Notes: generated by a model not told the origin, from the letters alone. A stretch of 64,000 nt of DNA from Pararge aegeria (GCF_905163445.1 NC_053180.1:17474701-17538700); one strand, 5' to 3'; positions 46,101-57,264 are shown, numbered from the stretch's first letter. Program-made: numbers and translations.

Positions 46101-49100
46101 GTATGTAATCGATTCACTACTTTCTTTTCTTTACCAGCATGGTTTGATTTTTATTTAACTTTCCGTTGCGACTTCTTCCGCGTGTATTTTCTTATTTCCC
46201 CCGAGTTAAAACACTTTCTAGGGATAATAAGTAAGGTATCGTTATTTACGTAGGATGTTATTCAAATTCAAATTGATTGCCTCCGAAATTTTCAAACATT
46301 TTTATATATACTACGACAATTCACACATTCCATCTAGCCCCAAAGTAAGCGTAGCTTGTGTTATGGGTACTAAGATGACTGATGAATATATAAACACCCG
46401 GACACGAAAAACATCCATGTTCATCACACAAACATTTTCCAGTTGTGAGAATCGAACCCACGGCCTTGGACTCAGAAGAAGACTTAGCCGTAGTCCACCA
46501 GGCCCATGGCCCAGTGAGGACTGGTGGACTCCACAAGCCTTTGAGAACATAGAACTCTCAGGCATGAAGGTTTCCGAAAGATGTTTTCCTTCAACGTTGA
46601 AGCAAGTGATAATTTGCTTAAAACGCACTATAACTCAGTGAAGTGAGGTGTGTGTGCTGGGAATCGAACTCGGTTCCCCGAAACTGAAATCGAAGCCGTT
46701 ACGACAAGGCTATCACAGCTTTGAAACTGAATCTTAATACCGACATAACTCTTATTATGAATTCAGGATAATCTAGACTACAGAAACCCAACATTGTTTA
46801 ATATAAAATAGAAGGGGGCCTAAGTAAGGCCAAGAGCCAAGTTATCTCACGAGATGTCGAAACTGCAAGCGGCGAATCGGAATGCGTAATAACTGAGATA
46901 ACAGATTTTGTATGCGAGTGTTAACTGGATCGTAGTATTATGAATAATATATTATGTTGAAGATGTGATCTTGTAAGCAAGTGTTACGCAACTTCGCACT
47001 TTGTATGATTATCTCGTAGATGCTTTCGATCACAATAGCGATAATTTGTAGGAATCTGAATAAAAGCTGCTCTTGTACTCATCTTATCGGATTCGATACC
47101 GCATCTCATATATAAGGGACTTGACACCGTATTTGACGAACCCACCTCATATAACATGCCCTATTTTGATCCCGTATTTCAACAAAATACAATTTCAAAA
47201 TATGATTGGGATATAATAAATTGCTATATGCTACCCAAATTGTGCCTTACCGTCCTTCCGCTATCAGATGGCGCCCCCTCAGCTGCAGCAGATATTAAAT
47301 TTCACATTTACACTTATATACATTATACATAAAACATTGATCTCACGACAAGTCCCTAAGGTTTTGCAGGCTAGATCACACCTGTTGGTAATTAACTTAC
47401 TACCCTATCGACAAAGACGTGCTGCCAAGGATATACCACATCAAACAAGTCGCTGGGAGCCGTTGGAAACAAGCGACCCAGGACCGTGGATTTTAGAACT
47501 CCCTACAAAAGACCTATATCCAGCAGTGAGTGTCAATCGGTAGAAGTGATGATGGTGATTACGATGAATTATCTTCGTCATCATCATCAACAACCCGCCC
47601 TTGGGAATATTATGGAGAACGTAAAGGTATGCGGGTTTCCTCACGATGTTTTCTTTGGTCTGTCCCCCCGAAAGGAATTATGAAACCTTACCCACTAAGT
47701 TATACTTATTGATAATAAAGTTCATATAACAATTTCAGGTGGCATACGCTATAGCCCTAATCTACGAGATAGTGTGGGTGGTGGAGTCACAGAGCGGTTT
47801 GCCGATTCCCTCGGTGCTTCTCATGATATGCTACTGCGTCGTCATCGCTGCCACCGTCACCCTGGTGCACGGACTCATTTCGGTGAGCTATCTCATATTC
47901 TCTAGCCCCTATTGCTATTGATATTATTTTTACAGGGAAAATTGCGAAAAGGATAGTTTGTACCTGGCCAATATGACCATTAATCTTTATTAATGTTTAT
48001 TAATATATTCGCTGTAAGAGACCGGGCTGCCTGAAAGCAAGCCTCTCCGATTTAATCTCACACAATACAAGATAGAACAATGATTGTTAAATTATGTTGC
48101 AAAAGAGAAACCGCGGAGTTTTTTGTCGACTGAATATTATGTCTTCCGAACAGGTGGTAGAGTCACTACAAACATACATAGCTGTCGTTTCAAAATGCTT
48201 TAAATAAATAAATTTGTTTTTTTTAATTAAAAAGCCTAGATAATAGTTTAAGACAGCGACAGCGAGTGGGTTTTCCTACATTACGCCAAACTATATCCTC
48301 TCTATTTATTCTAATCAGTCATACCGATGGTACATAAGTTATAGTAAAGTTTATGTTGTTACCAATATTCTAAATAAATATAAAACGAAAGAGTCAATAA
48401 AGTTTATAATCCCGTTTTCCGTAATTTGATTCTTCTATTAAGGAGGAGATCATTTTTTTGTAGTTTCGTATTTGGTATATCTTTTATTTTTGTCTTTTTA
48501 CTTGCGTTACGTGCAATAGAGATTTTATTTATGTAAGTATCATAGAAATAGCACCCCTATGGTTTGTACCGTTCTCGCATTGAATATAAATGAGGTTGCC
48601 CGATAACCAGTAAATTGTAATGTAATTAAAAAAATCCTTATCATTATCCTCCCATGAGTCCCACCAACTGTACCTAATAGCGTTTAGCTAAAGACGAAGA
48701 GCTGTCAAGTAGTTCATGAATGACGTTTGTTTGTCCATCAATAACTACTTACCTACTTACGTTTTGCTTCAGAGCTACACAAAAGGCGGTAGGCAAAAGA
48801 ATTCCAAAAAGTTTGGAATTCGTTTCCTAGTGTAAATCGTGATTAAATTCTAGAATTTCGGTATTGTTAATGTAAGTTGTTACTGTACGCCCGGTTCATG
48901 GTGTTTTCTCTCACGTCACCATTATGGCATGACCTTAATAATAATTTCATAACTTGAGTCCATAAAGCAATTCTTTACACGCTTCCTTTCTATTGTATAT
49001 TTAACAGTGTCGTAAAAATAAAATGGTTTTATTTTATATTGTTTACTTTATAATAATTTCATCATTTATTGTTTTACAATGGTTCAAATTCTGATGTTCA

Positions 49101-52100
49101 GAAAATTCTAAACTAAATGGCCACATTTAAAAGTAATGCTCCCCTGAGTGAGAACAACAGACTTGGCACCAATAAAGAAATGACTATCTGTCCATCTCCC
49201 TCTTGATCAAAGTTTTGTTTATAAACTTGGACCAAGAGCAGTGGCATGCATAGAGGGTATGCAGATGCTATAAAATGAAGAAAATGTCAAGAAAGACATT
49301 CTCTTACTTAAGAGTAGGCTTTTTCTAACTCTTAAATTGCCTTTTCTTAGGTTTCTTAAAACTCTCGTTTATTATTATTACACGTATTAATTTTATATAC
49401 TATTATAATTTATATACTACGACAACGCAAACATCGCCCCAAAGTAAGCGTAGCTTGCGTTATGGGTAGTGGGTACTGAGATGACTACTGATGAATATTT
49501 TTATGAATTATATACATAAATACTTATAATATACATATAAACACCCAGACACTGAAAAACATTCATGCTCATCACACAAACATTTTCCAGTTGTGGGAAT
49601 TGAACTCACGGCCTTTGACTCAGAAAGCCGTGTCGCTGCAAACTGCGCCAATCGGCCGTCCAAATAATTCGTAATAACAAACAAGTAAACTTCTTAAAAC
49701 TCGTACTGGAGATTTTTTCACTTTATTCACGTTTCATTTTTACACATTTTTACCCTCTATGCACGCCACTGACCAAGAGGGATCTTCGAGGCTTGCAAAG
49801 ACTTGGCGCTTTTCAATCCACGGTACAGACTGGATTTCGAAGAGGCTACACTGCAGATCACATCAAAACCTCGAGAAGAAGACAGATAATGCTGATAAAT
49901 GTTTCGTTTTCTTATTTGCAGAAAAACAACACCTACCTATTGGCCTGGCTGATAGCAGTTATCCTAGTCTTAATACCAGAATGTGCTCTAGTCTTCTACA
50001 TGTCTATAAGTCATTGGGTAAGTCACTAGTATAGGTTATAAGGAACCTCATTAAATCGCTTTCTTAAGCCCTACACATTTTAAACCGATAAACTGCCTCG
50101 TTGGTTTGAATCCCCAGGTCGAGCCAATAAATAGGATTGGGATTCTCTATCGAGAAATTCTTAGTAGGTAAGTCCAGTCCGGAGTTAACAATAGGCGGTT
50201 ATTCAGCTCCGGGCCCCGGAGGGCTCTCCGGGGCAGGACTGACTCTGAGAGTCAGTCCTGCGCCTTTCCGGTTTTGTCGGTTTTGCCAGTCCATCGGACT
50301 ACGAGAACCGAGCGAGACTACGCACACGCTACATCTTTCTCACAGTTGGAAAAACTCTCTGGAGACTGACGACCGTAGCCGAAATCGATCAGGAAAACTG
50401 TTTTTGAATTATATTTTAAGTTGCGAATGACTTTGTTAATTTATCCAAGATGTTATCTCTTGATAGGTGGCTGACATTAGAATTTAAATCATTGACAACA
50501 TTGGTTTAATAGGAAAATTAGTTAATTAGTTGACGGCTGACTGATTAAGGCCTAAGGCCTATGGCTATCGAAATCTAAGGGTTGACGTTCGTTTTTCGAA
50601 AACGTGGTTGCCAAAATGCATGGTTGCCGGGCCGTTTTGGCAACCAACTACTATTGCAAGCTTGTGCCCCAGTTTCACACAATAAGCCTTTAATAAACAG
50701 GATTTTTTTTTTCTACTAATTAGTGTTACAAGCTTGTGTTCATTAGGATTACATTCAAAACTAATAACCGGTGAAACCCCCTTTTGATTGATTTATGTTA
50801 CGGTAATGTGATTTATACTAATAATTACCACATGATTTGGTAAATGTGATGCCTATTATTAAACTGAAGTGTGTTTTTCAGGGCGTGTTAATAAACCTAA
50901 TTTCTTCATCATGATGCCCCACTGATAGGCAAAGATCTCTTCTTTCGTGGGAGAGAGTTTATGGGTTTAGACTCACCACGCTATTCCAATGCAGGGTGGG
51001 TCTCCTCCCTGAATAGAAAGGGCTTAGTCCGTAGTCCACGACATGGCTAAACTTTTAGGTATGAATGTTTCCACACGACGTTTTCATTCATCTTTAAAGC
51101 AAATGATATTTAATTTATTAAAATTCACATAACTTAAGCCCTTAGAAATATATTTAAATAAGCAACTGCTTATTACAAAAGTTGTTATCGTTTCATATCA
51201 TTGATAGGCCTAATAGATATTATGTAGAGCAGGCATTTTGCCTCGAGTTAATTGAATAATCACAGCGACTAGTCTATTAACTGGCTTCATTAGTTAGTTC
51301 ACAATTGTTTTTTCCTGCCACAATCAATAAAAACGCTCTGATAAGGTAATTTAATTATCATTTAAATTAGTTCCAATAAATGTATACGCATATAAACCTG
51401 CTACACCTTAGTTTGATTGGCTAAAATTAAAATATTAATAGACAAAAATAACCTTAATAAATTCTAAATCTTCTTCGATACCACCGCAACGAGGCACAGT
51501 ATCTATACCCAAGATGCTGGCAGCATTGGCCCTTTTAATGGCCAAGGTTATTCAATATCCTATTGGCGTCTTCAGGCGTTTCCAGGATTCGAACTGTGTC
51601 TTGGTTTATATAAGTATTCGGTGCCACAGTTAAGCCGAACTAAGCAACAACCAATTTCGCTTACGAGTAAAATTAATAATTATTAGTACCGAGTATATGG
51701 ATAGATTTTCTGTTCGTGTTAACTTTTTTGGCTTCTATTCAAGAATTATACGTTCACAACGGGACAACATGAACAGTTTACGGTGCAAATCGTCACATGG
51801 CCACCTGTGGTCTATAAACCACCCTGCCAAAGAGATAATTAGCAAGGCAACCGAATCTGAATCCGAAAAAAAGTATTGCAAGCGACAACAAACTTATATG
51901 TTTGGTGTGATACACCCAGACCTGAACGTGTTAAGTACCTTTGTTTCCAAGATATAGGTAATATAAAAGGTTTCATCATTAGCATCCCTTCAGCCGATTT
52001 ATGTTCACACTGGATAGGTGTTTTGTATAGGCGTTTCAAAATCCACGAATCTGGGCCGCTTGTTTCCAGCGGCTCCGAGCGACTCGTTTGATGTCTTATG

Positions 52101-55100
52101 TCCACCTCGTTGGGGTACGACCAACGCTGCACTTTACCGGTGCGGGGTCTCCTTTCTAACTCCTTGGGACGCCGACGTCCGTCGGTTCTCCAAACTATAT
52201 GCCCCGCCCAGTGGCCTGCATAGAGGGTATGCACAGGGTACGCAGATGATATGAAATAAAGAAAAACGCCAGTACGAGTTATAAATACATAAGAGTAGGC
52301 TTTTTATAACTCTTACAATGCCTTTCCTTATGTTTTTTATAACTCGTACAGGAGATTTTCTTCATTTTATATCGCATACCCTCTATGCACGCCACTGGCC
52401 GCGCCCATTGCCACCTTAGCTTTGCGCCTCGTTGAGCTATGTCGGCAATAGCTCTTTCTATCGCCCGCTGAGTGACTCTGAGCCTTGTTATGAGGCCCAA
52501 GTAGTAATATAAGTGATAATATATTCTGTGATACAGGGTCTGCAAGGAGTGTACGGCGGTGCTGAACTGGCTTGCTACGTGGCGCGGTTGCCGGCAATAG
52601 TATGCGGTGTGGTGCTGGTGCAATCTGCATACGCATTACGGGAAGCTAGGTACAACTTCCAAGTTGCATATACAATATTCGTAAGCGCAGCAAAGTTTAA
52701 TCCAATAATGACTTGAAATGATTGCAAATTCCAATGAAATACAGTCTTTGTTGCTTTAGATTAAGATTTGAAATATTACAACGCGTGATGTTCATATGCT
52801 ATTTTGTTCATAGCAGTGGCAACACACATGGAATGGATATGTTGCGCTTTTTTTCTAACCTACGACGCAAAAACGACGGGGCTTACTTTAACATGACCGT
52901 GTGTGTGTGTGACTTACGTAGGAGTGCAACTCCCCTGGTTGCAAAGAAGTGCATATTTTAATTTAAAACAATAGGTTTGTGGGTCGTTGAGGACAACGCA
53001 ATTGACTGAGGCTAGGATGTGTCTTAAATGTGTTTCTGTGTGTGTGTATTTGTGGCTGTGTATCTATTTGGCATAGTAGCGACCAAACGGATGAATTGAT
53101 TTCGATTTTGTTGTTTATTTTTAAAAGGTGAAGTTCTTAGCTATGTTTGATAAAAATCGGTCCATGATGGAGCTGCCGCTACGAAATGGCTGTTTACTTA
53201 TTTTTTTTACAACTCGCTCAATATGGGTATCAAACGAAAGGGCTTGACTTATAGAATACTATAAGTCAAGCCCATGTAATAAAACACAATTTTTGACATG
53301 AAAAGTTGAAATCCAAGATGGCCATCACCACAAAATGAGGAGTTACATTTTGTTTTTCACTACTTGCTTGATGTGGGTATCAAATAAAAGGGATTGACTA
53401 GTAGAATAATGTGCACGATATTAAATTAGCATTTTGAATTACCTACAATTTTTCATATTATTGTAGAATGGCGTAAAAAATGTTAGCTCTAAAATCTAAA
53501 AGACGCTCTTGAAATAAATGTTCTGAAATAAAGGATCAGGCTTGGTTATTTTTTATATACTTATTTGTTTTGTGCAAAAAGTTCAATTCATAAGGTGAAA
53601 AACATAAACTCAAATATTATCTACCATTACAACGTTGTTACAGTTATCATTTTTTATGTTCATCCATCAGTCAGTCCAACTAGCCCCATAGTAAGGGTAG
53701 CTTGTGTTATACTAAGATTACTGTTGGATATTTTAATGAATAATATACATAAATAGTCATATAAACATCTGGACACTGAAAAATATTCATCTTCATCACA
53801 CAAACATTATTCCAGCTTTAGGAATCGAACCCACGGACTCAGAAAACAGGGTTGCTGGCCATTGCGCCATTTGGCCGTAACGTAAGTTAAGTTTATTGTT
53901 TGTGGACGACCGAATTAGCAGTAACAGTTATTCTCTCTTATGTTCTCCCAGGAAAGGTGAATACGGCAATCCGGCAGCAGTAAGCGGCAGCGAGTTTGAT
54001 GCCAGCCATTTTGTGGCAGATACGCCCAGTGCATTTACAAACGATGGCTTCATGGCTGACAATGGTAATATCATTTTCAATTAAAAATAAAGACATTACC
54101 GATTATAATTTTTATAATTTTCAAGTGCATTACATCATCAATTCATCATCATTGCCATCATCATCATATCACTGCAGGGCACGGGTCTCCTCCCACAATG
54201 AGAAGGAGCTAAAGCCTTAGTCCACCACGCTGCCCCACTGCGGATTGGTGGACTCCACACACCTTTGAGAATATTATGGAGAACTCTCAGGCATTCAGGT
54301 TTCCTCACGATGTTTCCTTCATCGTGAAGCAAGTTATATTTTAATCGCTAAAAACGCACTTAACTTAAAAAGGTTAGAGGTGTGTAATTCATACAAAGGG
54401 GTTACTAAAAGTGATTAATAGATTGAATAAAATAAACTGACAACTACATCCAGAAGAACCGATTAAAAAAAACTACATATTTCGGTTTTCCGGTAGGTAT
54501 TTACTTACAGTACAGTAAATATCTCCAAAATTTTTGTCATCATTGTTCTTATTTTCCAGGAAAAACTGGATCAATGCCGGACCTCCGACGTCACTTAGCA
54601 TCACGGCAATCCATGAACATGGGCTATCCACCGATAATGCTACCGCAACCTCCTCCTGCGTACTGGCAACACCTCGCCGACAGGCAGTACGCCGCAAGCC
54701 TTCGCGGATACCCCAAATCCTTCGCGCCCCCACAGAACTTCGGCACATGGGTCGGTCCCAGGACCGGTCCATTCGCCGACAACCCCTATAAGAGGAGACA
54801 TTCCGTTGTAGGCGCGTTCAACACAGATGAATATCCTTCAAAAGGTTACGATTTCGAAGAAAGGGTGGATTGCAAAAGCGAAATGGGTTATCCATACAGG
54901 CCGTACATGTACGATCCGAGGGTGTACCCTCCAGATTACGACCCGAGGTTCTTCCAAAGTGATCCATATGGCAACTTGAGACATGACCCTTATCACTTTA
55001 GCGGATCGAGAGAAAGAGTTTTCTATGGGATAAGAAACAGTCATAATTCGGTTGGCAACGAGTCTGATGATCTGACTAAGTATAAGGATGTAGCTCTGTG

Positions 55101-55101
55101 A
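45948..55101 (+). CDS. Four-transmembrane protein with Pro/Tyr-rich PPxY tail
   Basis: Six exons, 45948-46100, 47739-47882, 49922-50017, 52537-52649, 53952-54064 and 54560-55101, join in phase (0,0,0,2,1) into 386 codons ending TGA. An in-frame stop at 45927 fixes the ATG (a second Met is codon 9). Predicted membrane segments are about residues 37-60, 76-97, 104-126 and 140-162, with a short 33-residue N-terminus and short loops. The remaining 220 residues are polar, rich in Pro, Tyr and Arg, and carry PPAY (238-241) and PPDY (330-333), motifs known to bind WW domains such as those of Nedd4-type ligases. The end VAL could be a class II PDZ ligand. Topology resembles small insect tetraspan proteins such as the pasiflora/DUF4728 group, but I cannot assign it. 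Membrane adaptor is inference. Confidence 0.85.
46305..46480 (-). repeat. SINE S2 copy, antisense, in intron 1
   Basis: 'ctagccccaaagtaagcgta', 'tccagttgtgagaatcgaac', 'cccacggccttggactcaga'. Confidence 0.85.
46485..46720 (-). repeat. SINE S1 copy, antisense, in intron 1
   Basis: 'ggactggtggactccacaag', 'cgttgaagcaagtgataatt', 'gtgctgggaatcgaactcgg'. It abuts the S2 copy directly, so one may have inserted beside or into the other. Confidence 0.8.
47430..47570 (+). mobile_element. LINE ORF2 3' end fragment
   Basis: One frame reads IKQVAGSRWKQATQDRGF, a stop, then NSLQKTYIQQ, the C-terminal tail of the same LINE family as at 4849 and 51960. It ends near a degenerate (gatgat) run. Confidence 0.75.
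47585..47690 (-). repeat. SINE S1 fragment, antisense
   Basis: 'aatattatggagaacgtaaa', 'gtttcctcacgatgttttct' and 'ccccccgaaag'. It ends about 50 bases before exon 2. Confidence 0.7.
47739..47882 (+). CDS. Four-TM gene exon 2
   Basis: 48 codons, phase 0 to 0, acceptor 'caatttcag' and donor 'gtgagc'. It completes segment 1 (VAYAIALIYEIVWVV) and encodes segment 2 (VLLMICYCVVIAATVTLV). Confidence 0.85.
48125..48215 (+). repeat. Repeat S4 fragment
   Basis: 'gtcttccgaacaggtggtag' and 'agtcactacaaacatacata'. Degenerate. Confidence 0.6.
48216..49230. other. Intron 2 sequence, no further features seen
   Basis: AT-rich, no exon-like text. Confidence 0.45.
49239..49771. mobile_element. hAT-type MITE with perfect 8-bp target duplication and nested SINE
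   Basis: Ends 'cagtggcatgcatagagggt' and 'accctctatgcacgccactg'. Both flanks read 'accaagag' (49231-49238, 49772-49779). Without the S2 insertion at about 49410-49665 it would be about 270 bases. Confidence 0.9.
49410..49665 (-). repeat. SINE S2 copy, antisense, nested in the MITE
   Basis: 'cgccccaaagtaagcgtagc', 'tccagttgtgggaattgaac', 'aaactgcgccaatcggccgt'. Confidence 0.85.
49785..49905 (+). mobile_element. Possible reverse-transcriptase fragment
   Basis: One frame reads LQRLGAFQSTVQTGFRRGYT and ADHI, resembling the QAGFRxGxSTxDHI motif of LINE reverse transcriptases. It is short and out of phase with exon 3, just before its acceptor. Confidence 0.45.
49922..50017 (+). CDS. Four-TM gene exon 3
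   Basis: 32 codons, phase 0 to 0, acceptor 'cttatttgcag' and donor 'gtaagt'. It encodes segment 3 (LLAWLIAVILVLIPECALVF). Confidence 0.85.
50233..50261. repeat. Near-perfect palindrome, 14-bp arms, 1-base centre
   Basis: 'gcaggactgactct' (50233-50246), g, then its exact complement (50248-50261), inside a GC-rich stretch of intron 3. Confidence 0.95.
50262..50919. other. Intron 3 sequence, no further features seen
   Basis: No recognised repeat. The 97-codon frame over 50137-50430 covers the palindrome and GC-rich block and has no domain. Confidence 0.4.
50920..51150 (-). repeat. SINE S1 copy, antisense, degenerate
   Basis: 'gtagtccacgacatggctaa', 'atgaatgtttccacacgacg', 'aaaattcacataacttaagc'. 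Confidence 0.65.
51960..52500 (-). mobile_element. LINE ORF2 3' part, antisense, split by a MITE
   Basis: Minus strand from 52500: TRLRVTQRAIERAI, AQRGAKLRWQW, then after the MITE AGHIVWRTDGRRRPKELERR, and a degenerate DIKRVARSRWKQAAQ tail. An internal deletion and frameshifts make it inactive. It ends about 37 bases before exon 4. Confidence 0.85.
52209..52397. mobile_element. hAT-type MITE inserted in the LINE
   Basis: 189 bases, ends 'cagtggcctgcatagagggt' and 'accctctatgcacgccactg'. Flanks 'gccccgcc' (52201-52208) and 'gccgcgcc' (52398-52405) are an 8-bp duplication with one change. Removing the element and one flank makes the LINE reading WQWAGHIVW continuous. Confidence 0.92.
52537..52649 (+). 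CDS. Four-TM gene exon 4
   Basis: 113 bases, phase 0 in, phase 2 out, acceptor 'gtgatacag', donor 'gtacaa' at 52650. It encodes segment 4 (YVARLPAIVCGVVLVQSAYA). The donor is chosen because exon 5 needs phase 2; a second donor 'gtaagc' at 52681 is in phase 0. Confidence 0.8.
53040..53480 (+). repeat. Dispersed repeat fragment
   Basis: 'accaaacggatgaattgatt', 'gttcttagctatgtttgata', 'atgggtatcaaacgaaaggg' are common text of a lepidopteran repeat. Two similar 'gtatcaaa..aaaggg' blocks occur at 53228 and 53387. Confidence 0.55.
53240..53273. repeat. Perfect hairpin, 15-bp stem, 4-base loop
   Basis: 'gggcttgacttatag' (53240-53254), 'aata', exact complement 53259-53273. The sister block at 53390 lacks the inverted copy. 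Confidence 0.95.
53670..53885 (-). repeat. SINE S2 copy, antisense, in intron 4
   Basis: 'ctagccccatagtaagggta', 'ctttaggaatcgaacccacg', 'ggccattgcgccatttggcc'. Confidence 0.8.
53952..54064 (+). CDS. Four-TM gene exon 5
   Basis: 113 bases, phase 2 in, phase 1 out, acceptor 'gttctcccag' and donor 'gtaata'. It encodes KGEYGNPAAVSGSEFDASHF and TNDGFMADN, an acidic linker after the membrane core. Confidence 0.8.
54150..54390 (-). repeat. SINE S1 copy, antisense, in intron 5
   Basis: 'catcatcatatcactgcagg', 'cggattggtggactccacac', 'aacttaaaaaggttagaggt'. Confidence 0.85.
54560..55101 (+). CDS. Four-TM gene exon 6 (terminal)
   Basis: Phase 1 in, acceptor 'attttccag', ends TGA 55099-55101. It encodes 179 residues of tail, with PPAY and PPDY motifs, a Tyr-rich segment (GYPYRPYMYDPRVYPP) and the C-terminus KYKDVAL. 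Confidence 0.85.
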
Positions 55102-55172
55102 AGTCAACTGAGCAATAGAATTTTCAGTCTTAATAGAATGTTTCGGTTGCACACGAATCTTTAAATCATTAC

Positions 55173-55178
55173 AATAAA
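55173..55178 (+). terminator. Polyadenylation signal AATAAA of the four-TM gene
   Basis: 72 bases after the stop codon. Further AATAAA sites near 55920 and 55952 could give longer 3'UTRs. Confidence 0.5.
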
Positions 55179-56744
55179 TATTGACAAGTCTTTAAATAGT
55201 GCTCTCCTTTTTCGTCGAGAACATTGTGAAAAGGATAGTGAGAGTACTTTTAGACTTATCGATTTATTTCGCGTAAAGACTGGTGTATAGCCGCATTAGC
55301 ACCAATTAATTTGAGGAATGTATGGTACTCGTATTTTAATCCAATCAGCACGAAGAATTTCAAACGCTATTAAAGCCGTTTAGTGGCTATAACGTGAACT
55401 ATAATTTATGCAAGATAGCTATTGGATAACTTTTAGTTCTGGTTCGGAAGTTGCGAATGTTTGATTAAGAGTAATGCATCGTTCAAAAATAATTGGTGCT
55501 TGTTTTTGGTGCTAATATAGGTATAACTTTAAGTAGGTATCTATAAGTTGTTTATTTTTGAATTAGAAAACATTTTTCAATGGGCACGTACCTACATATT
55601 ATCATTACATAATTCATAAATGTTTTATTTATAGTGTGATGTATATTTTAAAATATTATAAGACTTAAAACTGAAGATGCATATTTGTCAGTTGCTCATT
55701 TTGGCAGCATACCCAAAAGCAATTAGTCACCATATTTGAAACTGGTAACGTAGATACTTTTGCAAACTTTAACTGCTCGCAAACGTGGTGCAAATATTAA
55801 CGATAATTTGGAAGTTTATATACTAAATTAACTAAGATCTATTGTTAAATCACATGTTAATATTTCAATGATGGTTTGGATTATTATGTTTGTGGGCTTG
55901 TGACTTTTATAAATTACCTAAATAAAATTATTGTTTTTTTAGACAATTTTAAAATAAATTTCAAATATCGTTTTCTACACATACTTATTTTATGGCGTGG
56001 GAGGGAATTCAATTATAATAATATGAAATTGGCATCTCAATGATATAAAAACTATAAAATTAGTGACTCTTTAAAGTGTTTTTGAATTTCCCTTTAAATT
56101 CAGACGAGTCTGAGGATGTAACTTAGGCGTTTTTGCATGAAGAAATCTGGAATTTGCTATCGTTGTACCTATAATTAAGTAAACATAGACTAAAGTATAA
56201 TTTAGATGTAAGTAGGTAACTCTCTATGAAATTAAGTATTAATAGTTTTAGCATGTTACCTTAATAACCAAAGGATTGTATTTGTTCTAATGAATGAAAA
56301 TAATATGTAAAAGAAAAACTTTCAGTCACTACATTGTTTAAGAAATTATAGTTTTTTTACAACTGACATCTTGGTTTTTCTGTCTCCTCTAACTATATTT
56401 ATTTTTCTATGACATCTTCAGTTTTTTGAAGTGTGGGATCCTGGAAGGGGTGTTTATTAAAACCACTTTCGTCAGTCCGTTATTTGCGGCGCAGCACTTT
56501 TAACGACCTTCCTGACTAAATGGTGAGCGCTGTCTGCCCTGTCTTATAAGTAGTTAGTAGAACCGGTTTTAATCTGCGGTTGAATTTGCTATTTGAGAAT
56601 TTATAAATACCGCTTTTTCTCTGCTCTGGTCTAGTGCGCAATTCATTTAAATTACCGGTTGAGTTTTTTTGGAAGCTTCTAGCGATAGCTTATAGAAAAG
56701 GCCTATTATAGTATTAAAGGATTACGCAAACTATAATAAACCTT
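55179..56744. other. No gene seen
   Basis: AT-rich, possibly including the 3'UTR. The patch 56570-56660 ('tctgctctggtctagtgcgc') is a faint S3 relic. Confidence 0.45.
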
Positions 56745-56995
56745 GGGTGTGAACAATTGCTCTAACCTGGTTGCTTCTTAAATATTTTCATATGACAATG
56801 TTAGATGGTAATAACAAAAAGAACACCTGGCTAAATTTGTTGTGGGCTTCTTCTTATGCCAGGGCGCGTTTAGAACCCTCGTAGCTTTAGTTTTAAGTTT
56901 TAGAATGTAGTTATCGCCTTCACTACTCACTGCTACTACTCACTGCTATATCAAAAGTGCCATCTATGTGCCTATTTTAAGGGAGCAGACATTTT
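56745..56995 (+). repeat. Repeat S5 copy
   Basis: 'caattgctctaacctggttg', 'tagctttagttttaagtttt', 'agtgccatctatgtgcctat'. Confidence 0.75.
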
Positions 56996-57028
56996 TCTCC
57001 CCGGAAGAAGGATAATATTTTATTTTTA

Positions 57029-57125
57029 ACCTGGGTATCTTTAAAAAAGGAGTGTATAGGCAAATTCTATGTAAGAGCGTCCCATCTTAGGCCACATCTG
57101 CCTTTTCCAACAAGTGAGTTTGTGA
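57029..57125 (+). repeat. Repeat R copy
   Basis: 'aacctgggtatctttaaaaa' to 'ccacatctgccttttccaac'. A sister copy is at 63158-63262. Confidence 0.7.
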
Positions 57126-57256
57126 TCAAGCTTATCCCACAGCTTTATCAACTCCCCGAGCAATCGCGCACCTTGCACCTTTTTACCTACGTAAAAATTA
57201 AAATAATAAACGGGAGTAAACTTCTTCTATTTCCTGTTGCCGTGCTGAGGCAGGTG
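57126..57256 (-). mobile_element. MITE X fragment, antisense
   Basis: 'cccacagctttatcaactcc' and 'aataataaacgggagtaaac' match the X copy at 34802. Confidence 0.7.
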
Positions 57257-57264
57257 CAACCGAA

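Noticed and set aside
46255..46641. 128-codon open frame downstream of four-TM exon 1
   Set aside because: It consists of antisense S2 and S1 SINE sequence in intron 1.
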